A program made the position numbers and the translations under genes. Under the pieces are notes generated by a model. The model made no database searches and was not told the DNA's origin. It saw nothing but the letters and a program-made list of their open reading frames with translations. This document shows positions 34,257 through 46,000 of a stretch of 64,000 nucleotides of DNA, one piece after another. The stretch spans positions 776,380 through 840,379 of the forward strand of contig NC_037276.1 in NCBI RefSeq assembly GCF_000002425.4. Reading direction: 5' to 3'. The stretch comes from Physcomitrium patens. Taxonomy: Eukaryota > Streptophyta > Bryopsida > Funariales > Funariaceae. Positions within the stretch are counted from its first letter, which is position 1, and every line of letters begins with the position of its first letter.

Positions 34257-37200
34257 TCATCTTGGTTTTGATGGATGTCGTTGATGAAAAACTTTGACTT
34301 TAGCTGATGCATTTGTTAGATTCCTGGATGGCTCCCATGTACGTTTACTAATATCATATCCGCGCCAATGAACAAGATATTCCAGCTTATTTCGGCGCCG
34401 CCTTGAGTCTAATATCTCTTCCACCTCAAATTCTTCATTATTATCTACTTCTGTACGAGGCGGTGGCATTTGTCTTCTTCCTTGTATATCCACTGTCTTA
34501 TATGGTTCAAGAAGAGACACGTGGAATACAGGATGGATCTTCATTGACTCCGGTAGATGTAACTGATATGCAACTAGGTTGATCTGTTCAGAAACAGAAA
34601 AGGGGCCAAGCCTACGATAGTCGAACTTGTCACAAGGTCGAGTAGTCTTGATATTGCGACGAAGTAGCCATACTTTATCACCCACGTTGAGTTGTGGTTA
34701 CTCCTTACGATATTGATCTACGTTTACCTTTTGTCGTTCTTGAGCTTCCTTTAATTGCGTCTTCATTATTGCATGTAACTCTGACAACTGATTTGCCATA
34801 TCTTCTGCTGCAGGATTATCAACTTTTGAAAAATCAAAAGTATCAAGTCGTAGATGATAGCCATAATTGGCAAAGAAAGGTGTTTGTTGCGTGGAAGAAT
34901 GTACCGTATTATTATAAGCAAACTCTGCCAATGGCAAAAAGGTTGTCCAATCATCTTGTTGGTAGTTGATAGTACACCTTAAATATTGCTCCAAGACTTG
35001 GTTTACGCGCTCTGTTTGTCCATCAGTTTGAGGATGGAAAGCCGAAGATAGTTTTATGTCCACTTTTAAAATCTTGAAAAGGGTCCTCCAGAATCTTGAC
35101 ACAAATTGAGTTCCCCTATCCGATATGATATCTTTAGGTAATCCATGATAGCGATAGATATTATCGATGAAAAGCTTAGCTGTTTCTTCACCTGTGATAG
35201 ATTTTGTACATGGCACAAAATGTGCCATCTTGGTGAAACAATCTACTATCACAAATATAGAATCATAAGATCTTGAGCTTGGAAGATCTGTGATGAAATC
35301 CATAGAAACAGAAGACCATGGTTGTTCTGATATAGGTAATGGCTGAAGAGGTCCGTAAGGTCGATGACGAGGAATTTTTGATCTTGAACAAATATCACAA
35401 GATTGTACAAAGTCTTTGACTGACTTCCACATTTGTGGCCACCAAAAATCTCTTGATATGAGTTCCAAAGTCTTATTATATCCAAAGTGCCTTGCTGCTG
35501 GAAAGTCATGACGTGCTTGAAGAACACGTAAACGTGCTTCTCCTTCTGGAACATATAGGCGTCCTTCAAAATATAATAGATTATTCTTGAACTCGAACTT
35601 AGAAGGATCATGAGACTTGAAAGAATTATTCTCGATATCATGAACAAGAGGGTCTGAGGACATACTGGACTGGATTTGCTTGAGAACAGTTGAATCAACA
35701 GTCAATGTTGATTTCATTGCTCAGAGATGAAATTGCTCCGGTTTCAAGAGGACCATTCTTTGTTGCTCAAAAGCTGTATCTCTTTCTTTTGGTACAAAAT
35801 AAGAATGTCTAGATAGGGCATCAGACAAACCTTATTGTTTTCCTGGTCGATAAGTGATAATGAACTCGAATCTTGACAAAGACATAGTCCAACAAGCTTG
35901 ACGATGATTGAATACGCGTGCTGACATGAAATACTCGAGATTCTTGTGATTTGTATACACAGTGACTGGACTAGAAGCGCCTTCTAGATAATGACCCCAT
36001 TCTTGAAAGGAATCTACAATCGCAAGAAGTTCTTTATCGTGGATCTCATAATTGATGTCGACTGCTGAGAATTTTTTTGAATGAAAAGCTATCGGATGAA
36101 GTTTGTCATCTGTTCCCATTTGTGATAAAACTGCATCCAAGGCAAAATCTGATGCATCTGTTTCCATAAAAAATACCTTGGAAAAGTCAACACGATATAA
36201 GACTGGTGCAGAGACAAACGATGTCTTCAAGGCTTCAAATGCTGCTTCCGCTTCTTGATTCCATTGGAATTTATCTTTACTAGTCAAGCATGTAAGTGGA
36301 GCTGCAACTCGTGAGAAATCTTTGATGAAGATCTGATAGTAATTGGCAAATCCCAAGAAACATTGGACATCTCTTACTGTTCATGGAATCTTCCAATCCA
36401 TGATTGTTTGGACTTTCTTAGAATCCATCATGAGACCATCATTTGAAATGATGTATCCTAAAAAGTCAACTTGAGTAGTGTGAAATACACACTTTTCTAT
36501 CTTGGCGTACAATCCTGCATCTCTAAGTTTTTGTAATACTTGACGAACATGTATTTCATGTTCTTCGACGTTCTTGGAATAGATCAGGATATCGTCTACA
36601 TAGCAGATGACAAAATTGTCTAAGAATTCACGAAATATATCATTCATGAGATGTTGAAAAACAACTGATGCATTCGTGAGTCCAAAGGGCATGACATTAT
36701 ATTCGAAATGTCCATACCTGGTTCGAAACGCAGTCTTCCATTCATCTCCTTCTTTGATCCGTACTAGATTATATGCTCCTCTTAGATCTATTTTTATATA
36801 GATCTTAGCTTGATTCAACTGGTCAAAGAGTCCTGATATCAAAGGTAATGGATACCTGTTCTTGATTGTGATCTTGTTGAGTCCTCGATAATCAACACAC
36901 ATTCGTAAAGATCCATCTTTTTTCTTTACAAATAGAATTGGAGCTCCTGCTGGAGATTTTGAATGGCGTATGAAATTCTTCGCTAAATTCTTGTCAATAT
37001 ATGTCTTGAGTTCAGCCATCTCATCTTGCGATAAACTGTAAATTGGTCCAAATGGTGGATGAGTTCCTTCCTTGAGGTCGATTGAACAATCATATGGGCG
37101 ATGCTCAGGAAGAATATCTGCATTCTTTTTTTCAAAAACGTCTTCATACTCTTGATATTGACTTGGAATGCCACTTGAAGTCTTTATGTTTTCAGAAATA

Positions 37201-37775
37201 GGTACAGCATAAATAGCAAAAGTTGATCCTTCTTTTGCTGCGTGTATAAATGCTTTTGCACCTATCAGTACGGGTTTTACTATACTAGACTTATAATTTT
37301 TTTCTTGGTTGGTAGAACTATTAATAATACTCTGAGAAAAGTCAAGTTTACGTGAATTCCAATCTATTCGAGGGTTATATTTTTCTAGCCAGGATAAACC
37401 TAAAATAACTGGATTAGACGGGGATTTAATTATGTTAAAAGCTATGTAGCTATCATGACCGTCTATTGTTACTTTTATAGGATGAGTTTCATGAGTGACA
37501 TCTCCAGAAGACAAGGGACGACCATCTATGACTTCTACATGTACTGGTTTAGGTTTCTGTATAAAAGGTATTTTACGACTTTTAACAAATTATTCATCTA
37601 AAAAACATGCTGAGGCTCCCGAATCTAATAAAGCAGAGACTTTGTAATTCTTAGGTCCTAAATATAAGTCTATTATAAAATAAGAAGAGGGTTCTGAGGA
37701 GAGGATAGGACCTTCATTAGGAATTGTACAAGGTTCCAGCTGTACGGTCCCTATTATAGCTGGACGAATCCATTT
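34257..37775 (-). pseudogene. T3 pol: protease, RT, RNase H, integrase, chromodomain
   Basis: One minus-strand frame from the overlap with gag to TGA at 34257. The protease has D-S-G-A (LLDSGASACFLD). The reverse transcriptase catalytic box is Y-V-D-D (36591-36602), and RNase H has TDASDFAL. The integrase has its zinc site (H-x6-H, CDIC) and D-D-E core (MDFITD, SDRGTQF, TERVNQ). The chromodomain is at about 34257-34434 (EVEEILDSRRRRNKLEYLV), which in chromoviruses steers integration to marked histones. Only a few stops interrupt it, near 37590, 36381, 35832, 35720 and 34698. The layout is Tcn1/Tf1-sushi-like. Frame: -1 relative to gag. Confidence 0.9.
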
Positions 37776-37778
37776 TCC
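37772..37778 (-). promoter_or_regulatory. Candidate -1 frameshift site in T3 gag-pol overlap
   Basis: The minus strand reads GGAAAAT, where T4 and T5 have GGAAAAC, placed in the short window between the last stop of the pol frame and the gag stop. It is not a canonical X-XXY-YYZ heptamer. Confidence 0.4.
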
Positions 37779-37825
37779 GACATGTTGTCTTCTTTGACCG
37801 CCGTACCCCTCATTTTATAGTTGCG

Positions 37826-38755
37826 TCATTTCTTTGGACAATGTTGAGCAGTGTGCTTAGGTTCTCTGCAATATAAACATAATCCTTCTTGACGACGACG
37901 AATCTTTTCTTGCTCAGTTAGGGTTTTAAAACATACCGCGTCAATTTGCATGTCTTCTATTTTCGAATGTATGTTTGGCAAAGATGTTGATGTTGCCATT
38001 GATTAATAACATTGAGGTTCCCATGAATGATTTTTGAATCAAAATTTGAAAAGTCGATTATCACATTTTACTGCAAAATCGATTGCTTGACTCAAAGTTT
38101 GAGGATCAGGTAAGTTGAGCATCAATTTCTTTACTTCGTATTGCAATCCATAAAGAAATTGACTGATGAGTGCAGCATCATCGCACTTGATGTCAATTAC
38201 AAGTTGTCAAAATTGTGAAGCATACACTGTTACAGAGTGATTTCCTTGTCACAGAATTTGGATCTTATTTGTTGCAACACGAGTTGCATCGTGTTCACCA
38301 TACATAGATTGAAACTTCGCCAAAAAAGCTTTCAAATTGTCCAATATTGGATTTTGTTGTTCAAGAAAAGATGAAAACCACGATAATGCAGAACCAGAAA
38401 GTAGAGTGCCAATAAACCTGACTTGTGATCCTGGAGTTGGATAGCTTTGCAGTTGAAGTTCAAATGCCAATTGTACTTGATTGATGAACCCTCGAAACTT
38501 TGATCTCGTACCATCAAATTTCTCGGGTAAGGCAATTCTTGGTTCTTTAGTGCTTACAGGGTGTTGTATAATTAGGGAAGGAACGTGATTTGTTGTAGAT
38601 GTTGAAGCAGCTCCGATCATCTCTATATCCCCACTTTCTGCTATTCTTGTTCTTTCCTATGTTGGTAAATTGAGTTGATGCATCGCAAGCATTAACTCCC
38701 TCATTTGCTCTTGCATTTGTGCCATTGCACTCTTCATTTCAACAAGCTCTGCCAT
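37826..38755 (-). pseudogene. T3 gag (broken by stops)
   Basis: 310 codons from ATG 38755 to TGA 37826, in one frame. It begins with a heptad-like segment (MKSAMAQMQEQ), then the capsid-like region with EKFDGTRSKFRGFI and SWFSSFLE, and ends in a CCHC knuckle (CLYCREPKHTAQHC) just before the stop. Stops near 38655, 38247 and 38205 interrupt it. T4 gag has almost the same length (311 codons). It forms the particle and binds element RNA. Confidence 0.85.
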
Positions 38756-38953
38756 AATGATACTAAGAAGAAAAATTTGTTTGATACTGCTCAAGACAAA
38801 AGAAAAGAAAGACTTGATAACAAAGAAGATACTAAGAACAATATCAGTTTAGAAGTGGGTAATCCGCAAACTTCTAATACGCTTATGTCTTGTCAAGAAA
38901 AAGGGGTAATCGACTCTTACTCAAGAAAAACAAAGCTCTGATATTGTAAGTGG

Positions 38954-38964
38954 ACTCTTGTCAA
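38954..38964 (-). other. T3 self-primer binding site
   Basis: The minus strand TTGACAAGAGT lies 2 nt after the 5' LTR. It is the exact complement of ACTCTTGTCAA, found within the LTR (39133-39143) where a TATA box at 39167-39174 predicts transcription to start. This is the Tf1-type self-priming arrangement. Confidence 0.7.
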
Positions 38965-38966
38965 TT

Positions 38967-39518
38967 TGTCAAGGACAAAGACTCGATGAGGGAAAATATA
39001 CACAAAAAGGCTATCTCGATATAATAAGTCAAAATATAAACAAGTATGTATATTAAAAGGAAATTGGAATGGCTATTGCCACAAGACAAGAAACTAAAGA
39101 CTCTTGAACCTGGACTAGAAGCAAGAAAGGAGTTGACAAGAGTGAAGAAGCCTTCACTCTTGTCTCTATATATACTATCTAACTAGGGGCTACGTGGCGA
39201 CGTTCTATAGGACCTCCAATATGTGTTGACTTTGTAGGACACATGCCTTGACTTACAAGGCAAGTTTTTCTACGTGTGGGCCACATAGTTAGCTTGATCT
39301 TCAAGTTAACAACATGTGTGGTACATGGCCAACTTGTTGACCACGTTTCTAATCCAAAAAGTCAATTAAAGACACCTATGAAGTCAAAGCAGCGTCTAGG
39401 AAGTTTCTAGGAAGCTTCCATATTAAATATTATACAATTAACTTACTTTTATCTACTTTTACTTACTTCTATCTATTTCTATATGTAATTATTAGCTTAC
39501 ATGATTATGGGCGTGACA
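38967..39518 (-). repeat. T3 5' LTR
   Basis: 552 bp, on the minus strand starting TGTCACGCCCATAATC and ending TCCTTGACA. Contains the predicted TATA box and a 13-bp perfect inverted repeat at 39135-39164. Confidence 0.9.
39135..39174 (-). promoter_or_regulatory. T3 LTR promoter: TATA box and start-site inverted repeat
   Basis: The TATA box (39167-39174) lies 31 nt upstream of base 39143, the first base of ACTCTTGTCAA. GACAAGAGTGAAG and CTTCACTCTTGTC form a 13-bp perfect inverted repeat with a 4-nt loop (39135-39164). The downstream arm doubles as the self-primer. Confidence 0.65.
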
Positions 39519-39523
39519 CTCAG

Positions 39524-41337
39524 TCGGGATAAGCTTGGTGCTATCTCTTCTTCTTAGTTTTCTTGTTTCTTTTGTGTTAGTATTGATTCTAATGAAGAGA
39601 ATCGATTTAATGAATCAATGTTTGATTTACAAAGTTGTTTATGGATCACTAATTATCAATTATTGTGAAAGATTGATGATGTATAGAAGTTTCCAATCAC
39701 TGTTTATCGCAAGGTTGTGAGTTTAGTAGAGAGGAATTATAATCAAAGAAATTATCTCGATCAGATTCTGTGGATTAGAAGTTATTCATTCCAAGGTTTG
39801 GGTTATACTTGTGAGTTCGTGAATTACATAGGGTACTGAAATTGATGTCATGGTTATTATTGTATTGATATGAGAGAGTGGATAGTAGGAGGAAAAGTTA
39901 AGTGTTCTTTGGTATTGTAAGCATTGAGCAGTAGCAGTTAATTGTGTGACCCTAACAATTGGAGCTCATATACATGGTCTTTTCTTGTGTTCGAATTGCC
40001 CAATATAGGTTTATTCTGAGAAGTTTCTTTCGGAATAAGTAAAACGATAATCACAAAGGCCAATTTGATCCAATTACGGGGACATCCAATCCAGGTCTTG
40101 TTGCGGGCTTCTTACCTAGTATGAGACCTGACTCGGTTGGGCAACCCAATGAGGTTCCGTACACGGAGGCTTCAATTCTATTTCAAGTTGTTCCATTCTC
40201 TATTTCATTTCGAGGGAAACGTCCTTTCTGTGGAAAGATCCTCTTATAGGCGGGAATTCCATGGAAGCACGGTCGGATGTTTTAATTTCGAGTCTAGGAC
40301 AAAAAAATAGGAGACGTCACGGAGTTAAAGGAAAAGAAAGAAAAAAAAAGAGGGCATTTGAGAGATCAAGGATTTTGGGATTGGAGAGCTAGCTTCAAAA
40401 GGTGTAGAATTAGATTTCATAGGGTTTGAGAGGACTTTGCAATCATTGCTCAAAATTAGTATTTGTATTCATGAATTGGATTTATAGGATTTGGAAGGAC
40501 TTGCAATCATTGCTGAAAGTCAGTGTTTGTATTGGTGAATTGGATTTATAGGGTTTGGGAGGACTTTGCAATCATTGCTCAAAGTCAGTGTTTATATTAG
40601 TGAATTGGATTCATAGGATTTGGGAGGACTTATAATCGTTGCTGAAAGTCAGTGTTTGTATTGCTGAATTGGATTTATAGGATTTCGGAGGATTTTGCAA
40701 TCATTGCCCAAAGTCAGTATTTGTATTGGTGAATTGGGTTCATAGGGTTTGGGAGGACTTGCAATTGTTGCTGAAAGTCAGTGTTTATATTAGTGAATTG
40801 GATTTTTGCAATAAAATAACGGCTAGTACTCTTGACTGTTTTGTGAAATTAGAGAGACATCTGTAGTTGAAATTTTAGAAGTGTCTAGATGGTTGAGTAT
40901 GCCAAGTGCATGCAAAAATTTATATTAATCTAATGGTACGGATAGAGGATATTTGATCATTAGTATAAAGAGGTATCAAAAGTTAGCATGTTGAGGTTGT
41001 TTAGGATTTTTGTAATATCTGGAGATCTATTGGCTGAAATAAGGTGAATTTGATGCGGTAAGTTGAGGACTTAAAAGCGGAGCTGCAAACAAAGTTTGAA
41101 TTAACGGTTAGAGAAGGAAAAATTGCAAGTTACAGTTCGTCATCAACATTTAAGCAGTGGTCAAGGGATATCAGTGTGGATTTACGAAGTTTTCTTGCAA
41201 TCTGTAAGTTGCATTGGATTGAACTTCTTGAGCATTTAGAAGACTTGTAAAGACACTAGACGTAGAAGTTTCACAACAATCGGACGGTCAGATTGAAAAT
41301 TACAGCTTGCCAAAGCTCACTGTCTAGGATAAGGGTT

Positions 41338-41368
<31 letters not shown>

Positions 41369-41485
41369 ATAAATAAAAATAAAACTAACAAATAACAGAA
41401 GAAATTGTGCTTATAATATCTCAAAGATATTAAAAATAGTATTTCTAAGTACTTTGTATTGAGAGTAAGCTTTTATATTGAAATT
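39524..41485 (+). mobile_element. A0 right part (expanded family A-like LTR)
   Basis: Positions 39524-40045 are unrecognised sequence. From 40055 it aligns with the middle of the A LTR (GACATCCAATCCAGGTC, GCAACCCAATGAGG) and with the A2 LTR end part (CTGTAAGTTG near 41200, GGACGGTCAGATTG near 41290). It contains a 61-bp tandem array (40424-40805) and an AAAT run at 41340-41372. The usual 3' terminus is missing; T2 integrase begins at once, with about 130 bp of T2 lost. Confidence 0.6.
40424..40805. repeat. Tandem repeat, about 61-bp unit, six copies
   Basis: Units contain GGAGGACTTGCAATCATTGC, then AAAGTCAGTGTTTGTATTGG. CTGAAAG and CTCAAAG forms largely alternate, giving a dimer of about 123 bp. 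Other A LTRs have one copy, for example near 1670-1720. Confidence 0.85.
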
Positions 41486-41952
41486 TGATTTTATTTTTTT
41501 TACTAATTATAGTTATCATCTACAACTTGATACTTTTGACTTTTTAAAAGTTGATAATCTTACGATGGAAGATTTAGTAAATTATTTGTCAAAGCTATAT
41601 GTAACATTGAAGGCGCAGTTAAAAGAAGCTCAAGAATAATAAAAGATCAATGTAGATGTCTATCAAAAGGAACAACTACCATTCTATATGGATGACAAAA
41701 TATGGTTACTTTGCTGCAATATCAAGACTACTCGTCCTTGTGAAAAATCAGACTATTGTAGGCTTTGACCATTTCCTATTTCTACACAAATCAATCCAAT
41801 TACATATCGTTTATACCTATTGGAGTCAATAAAAATCCATCCAGTATTCCACATGTCTCTTCTTGAATCATACGAGATAGTAGACATACTAAAAAGATGA
41901 CAAGCTCCACCTCCTCTTATAGAAGTGGATAATAATGAAGAATTCAAAGTAA
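41486..41952 (+). pseudogene. T2 integrase C-terminus and start of chromodomain
   Basis: Continues T2 after A0: ANYSYHLQLDTFDF, then the GPY/F-like module (DKIWLLCCNIKTTRPC) and VFHMSLLE, reaching the chromodomain start (VDNNEEFKV), where T4 is inserted. Several stops. The last five bases (AGTAA) are the T4 target duplication. Confidence 0.85.
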
Positions 41953-42513
41953 TGTCAAGGACAAGAACTCGATGAAAAAACAATTCAGACAAGTGAGCTT
42001 TTACTCAAAGAGAGGTAACAAAATATATATAAACAAGTATATATATTGAAAGAAAAACTGGAATGGCTATTGCCAAAAGACAAGAAAACTAGAGACCCTT
42101 GAAACTAGACTAGAAGCAAGAAAAGAGTTGACAAGAATGAAGAAGCCTTCACTCTTGTCTCCATATATACTATCTAATTAGAGGCTACGTGGTGACGTTC
42201 TAAAGGACCTCCAATATGTGTTGACTTTGTAGGACACATGCCTTAACTTACAAGGTAAGTTTTTCTATATGTGGACCACATAGTTAACTTGATCTTCAAG
42301 CTAACAACATGTGTGGCACATGGCCAACTTGTTGACCACGTTTCTAATCCAAAAAGTCAATTAAAGACACCTATGAAGTCAAAACAGCGTCTAGAAAGCT
42401 TCTAAGAAGCTTCCATATTAAATATTATAGAATTAACTTACTTTTACCTATTTTTACTTACTTCTACCTATTTTTACATGTAATTATTAGCTTACATGAT
42501 TATGGCCGTGACA
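41953..42513 (-). repeat. T4 3' LTR
   Basis: 561 bp. The minus strand starts TGTCACGGCCATAATC and ends TCCTTGACA. A polypurine tract (minus strand GAAGGGGGGGTAA, 42514-42526) abuts it. Confidence 0.92.
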
Positions 42514-42554
42514 TTACCCCCCCTTCTAGAGACGAGTTCCACGAGGAGCGATCA

Positions 42555-42977
42555 TCATATGTTGAGAAAATCTATGATGCGACGAATTATATTCGCCACA
42601 TACCCTGATCTCTGTTCTCTTCGAAGATGATTGATAGGGCCTCTCAACCATCGGTAGTATCCCATACCAGGGCAGGAAGACCACCCAGTTATTTGATCAT
42701 TATTGAGGCCTTCGTAACTTCCTTCGAATAGAATATTTAGAACACCATTAGGAGTTGTTCCTACCTCTAGCAAAATCACCAAACATCAGGAGTCCCTTCC
42801 CAAATCATGATACCAAACGCGTTGTATCTCACCATCTATTCGAGGAAGAACATGTCATTCTTGAAGATCTTCATCTCGATTGCGTCGTCTTGAAAGTTGT
42901 GACAATCGTAATGTCTCGTCTGGCAGGTCAGCAAATGAAGGATCTTGAGTTGAATCCACTGGTTGCTGGTTCTCCAT
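42555..42977 (-). pseudogene. T4 accessory ORF downstream of the chromodomain
   Basis: 140 codons from ATG 42977 to TGA 42555, exactly the length of the T3 homologue. The single in-frame stop is TGA at codon 64 (42786-42788), where T3 has CGA; T3's own stop (codon 46) is CGA here. The two copies therefore complement each other and imply an intact ancestor. C-terminal motifs GMGYYRWLRG and NHLRREQRSGYVAN match T3 and, more distantly, T5. It begins 94 bp after the end of pol. Function unknown. Confidence 0.78.
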
Positions 42978-43071
42978 CTCTTGAGCGCCACTACTACAAA
43001 GAAGCTATGAATAAGAATTGAAAGTAGAATGTTATCTTGCTTAGATGTTGTTTCTTTTATAAAGAAGGTTT

Positions 43072-46000
43072 TTATCTTACTTTTGATGGATATCGTCGAT
43101 GAAAAGCCTCCACCGCCTTTGCTGCATTTACAAGATTCTTTATTGGCTCCCATGTGCGTTCACTAATATCATATCCGTGCCAATGGACAAGATATTCTAA
43201 TTTATTTTGGCGTTGCCTTGAATCTAAGACTTCTTCTACTTCAAACTCTTTATTATTGTCTACTTCTATAGGAGGAGGTGGGGCTTGTCGTCTGCTTGGT
43301 ATGTCCATTGTCTTATATGGTTCAAGAGGAGACTCTTGGAATACTGGATGGATTTTCATTGACTCCGGTAGATGTAAACGATATGCAACTGGATTGATTT
43401 GTATAGAAATAGAAAATGGTCCCAGCCTTCGATAGTCCAACTTGTCACAAGGACGAGTGGTCTTGATATTAAGACGAAGTAGCCATACCTTATCACCCAA
43501 TACGAATGATGGTTGTTCCTTTTGATAGACATCCGCATTGGCCTTTTTTTATTCTTGAGCCTCTTTTAACTGCGCCTTCATCATTGCATGTAGCTCTGAT
43601 AAATGAATTGTCAAATCTTTTGCAGTAGGATTATCAACTTTTGAAAAGTCAAAAGTATCAAGTCGTAGATGATAACCATAATTAGCAAAGAAAGGTGTTT
43701 GTTTTGTAGAAGAGTGTACCGTGTTATTGTAAGCAAACTCTATCAATGGCAAAAGAGTTGTCCAATCATCTTGTTAGTAATTAATGGTATATCTTAAATA
43801 TTGCTCCAAAACTTGATTAACACGCTCCGTTTGTCCATCACTTTGAGGATGGAATGCGGAAGATAGTTTTATATCCACTTTAAAAATCTTGAAAAGAGTC
43901 CGCCAAAATCTTGATACAAATTGAGTTCCCCTATCTGATATAATATCCTTGGGTAATCCATGATAGCGATAGATATTGTCAAAAAAGAGTTTAGCTGTTT
44001 CTTGACCTGTGATAGATTTTGTACATGGTACAAAAAGTGCCATCTTGGTAAAATGATCTACTATCACGAATATAGAGTCATAAGAACCTGAGATTGGAAG
44101 ATCCGTGATGAAGTCCATAGAAACAGAAGACCATGGTTGTTCTAGAATGGATAATGGCTAAAGAAGTCCAAAAGGTCGATGACGAGGAGTTTTTGATCTT
44201 GAGCAAACATCACATGATTGTACAAAATCTTTAATTGCCTTCTACATTTGAAGCCACCAAAAATCCCTAGATATCAGCTCCAAAGTCTTATTATATCCGA
44301 AATGTCCTGGTGCTGGAAAGTCATGATGAGCTTGAAGAACACATAAACATGCTTCTCCTTCTGGAACATATAGGCGCCCTTCGAAATAGAGTAGGTTGTT
44401 CTTGAATTCAAATTTAGATGGATCATGAGATTTAGAAGAATTTTTCTTGATATCATGAACAAGAGGGTCTGAAGACATACTTAACTGGACTTGCTTAAGG
44501 GAAGTTAAATCAATAATCAATGTTGATTTTATTACTCCAAGGTGAAATTATTCCGGCTTCAAGAGAACCATTCTTTGTTGCTCAAAAGCTGCATCTCCTT
44601 CTTTTGGTGCAAGATAAGAATGTCTAGACAAGGCATCAGATAAACCTTGTTCATTTCTTAGCCAATAAGTGATGATGAACTCGAATCTAGATAAAGACAT
44701 GCTCCAACGAGCTTGGCGACGATTTAATACGCATGCTGACATAAAATATTCGAGGTTCTTGTGATCCGTATACACGGTGACTGGACTAGAAGCACCTTCT
44801 AGATAATGACGCCATTCTTGAAAAGAATCCACAATTGCAAGAAGTTCTTTGTCGTAGATCTCATAATTGATTTCTGCTGCTGAGAATTTTCTAGAATGAA
44901 AGGCTACTGGATGAAGTTTGTCATCTGTTCCCATTTGTGATAAAATCACACCCAGAGCAAAGTCCGATGCATTTGTTTTCATAAAGAATGCTTTGGAAAA
45001 ATCAACACGATACAAGATTGGTGCAGAAACAAACGTTGTCTTCAAAGATTCAAAAGCAACTTTCGCTTCTTGATTCCATTGGATTTTGTCTTTACAAGTC
45101 AAACGTGTAAGTGGAGCTGCAACTCGAGAGAAGTCTTTGATGAAGATCTGATAGTATTTGGCAAATCTCAAAAAACATTGGACATCTCTTACCATTTTTG
45201 CAATCTTTCAGTCTATAATAGTTTGAACTTTCGTAGGATCCATCATAAGTCCATCATAAGTCCATCATTTGAAATGATGTAACCTAAGAAATCGACTTGA
45301 GTAGTATCAAATACACACTTTTCTATCTTGGCATAGAATCCTACATCTCTTAGTTTTTGTAACACACGACGAACATGAAGTTCATGTTCTTTTGGATTCT
45401 TAGAATAGATCAAGATGTCATCCAGATAACATACCACAAAATCGTTCAAAAACTCTCAAAAAACATCATTCATTAGATGTTGAAAAGCTGTTGGTGCATT
45501 TGTAAGTCCAAAAGGCATGAAGTTGTATTCAAAATGTCCATACCTAGTTTGAAACGCAGTCTTCCATTCATCTCCTTCTTTGATGCATACTAGATTATAT
45601 GCTCCTCGAAGATCTATTTTTGTATAGATCTTAGCTTGATTCAGCTCATCAAGAAGTCCGAATATTAAAGGTAGTGGATACCTGTTTTTGATGGTAATCT
45701 TGTTGAGTCCTCGATAATCAATTTACATCCACAATGATCCATCTTTTTTCTTCACAAATAGAATTGGAGCTCCTGCCAGAGATTTAGAATGGCGTATGAA
45801 ATTCTTAGCTAGATTTTCTTCAATATACTCCTTGAATTCAGCCAACTCATTTTGTGATAAACTATAGATTGGTCCGAATGGTGGTTGTGCTCCTTCTTGA
45901 AGGTCAATTGAGCAATCATAGGGACAATGTTTCGGGAGTGTATCCGCATTCTTTTTTTCGAATACATCTTGAAATTCTTGATATTGGCTTGGAATGCCAC

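Larger units (their letters stand above)
24409..39518 (-). mobile_element. T3: chromodomain Ty3/gypsy retrotransposon, interrupted by A3
   Basis: LTRs at 24409-24960 and 38967-39518 are both 552 bp. A 5-bp duplication flanks it: CTTAG (24404-24408) and CTCAG (39519-39523), differing by one C-to-T change. Minus-strand order: 5' LTR, self-complementary primer site, gag, pol in the -1 frame, chromodomain, accessory ORF, polypurine tract, 3' LTR. A3 (25436-34169) sits just upstream of the accessory ORF. Pol is nearly continuous with few stops, so it is a relatively recent copy. Confidence 0.9.

Noticed and set aside
38935-38943. Standard initiator-Met tRNA primer site for T3
   Set aside because: Only TATCAGAGC matches, TGG is missing, and it is over 20 nt from the LTR, whereas a perfect self-complementary site abuts the LTR.
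39535-39720. A 61-codon plus-strand ORF in A0
   Set aside because: Hydrophobic, low complexity, no homologue seen in related LTRs and no start context; treated as chance.
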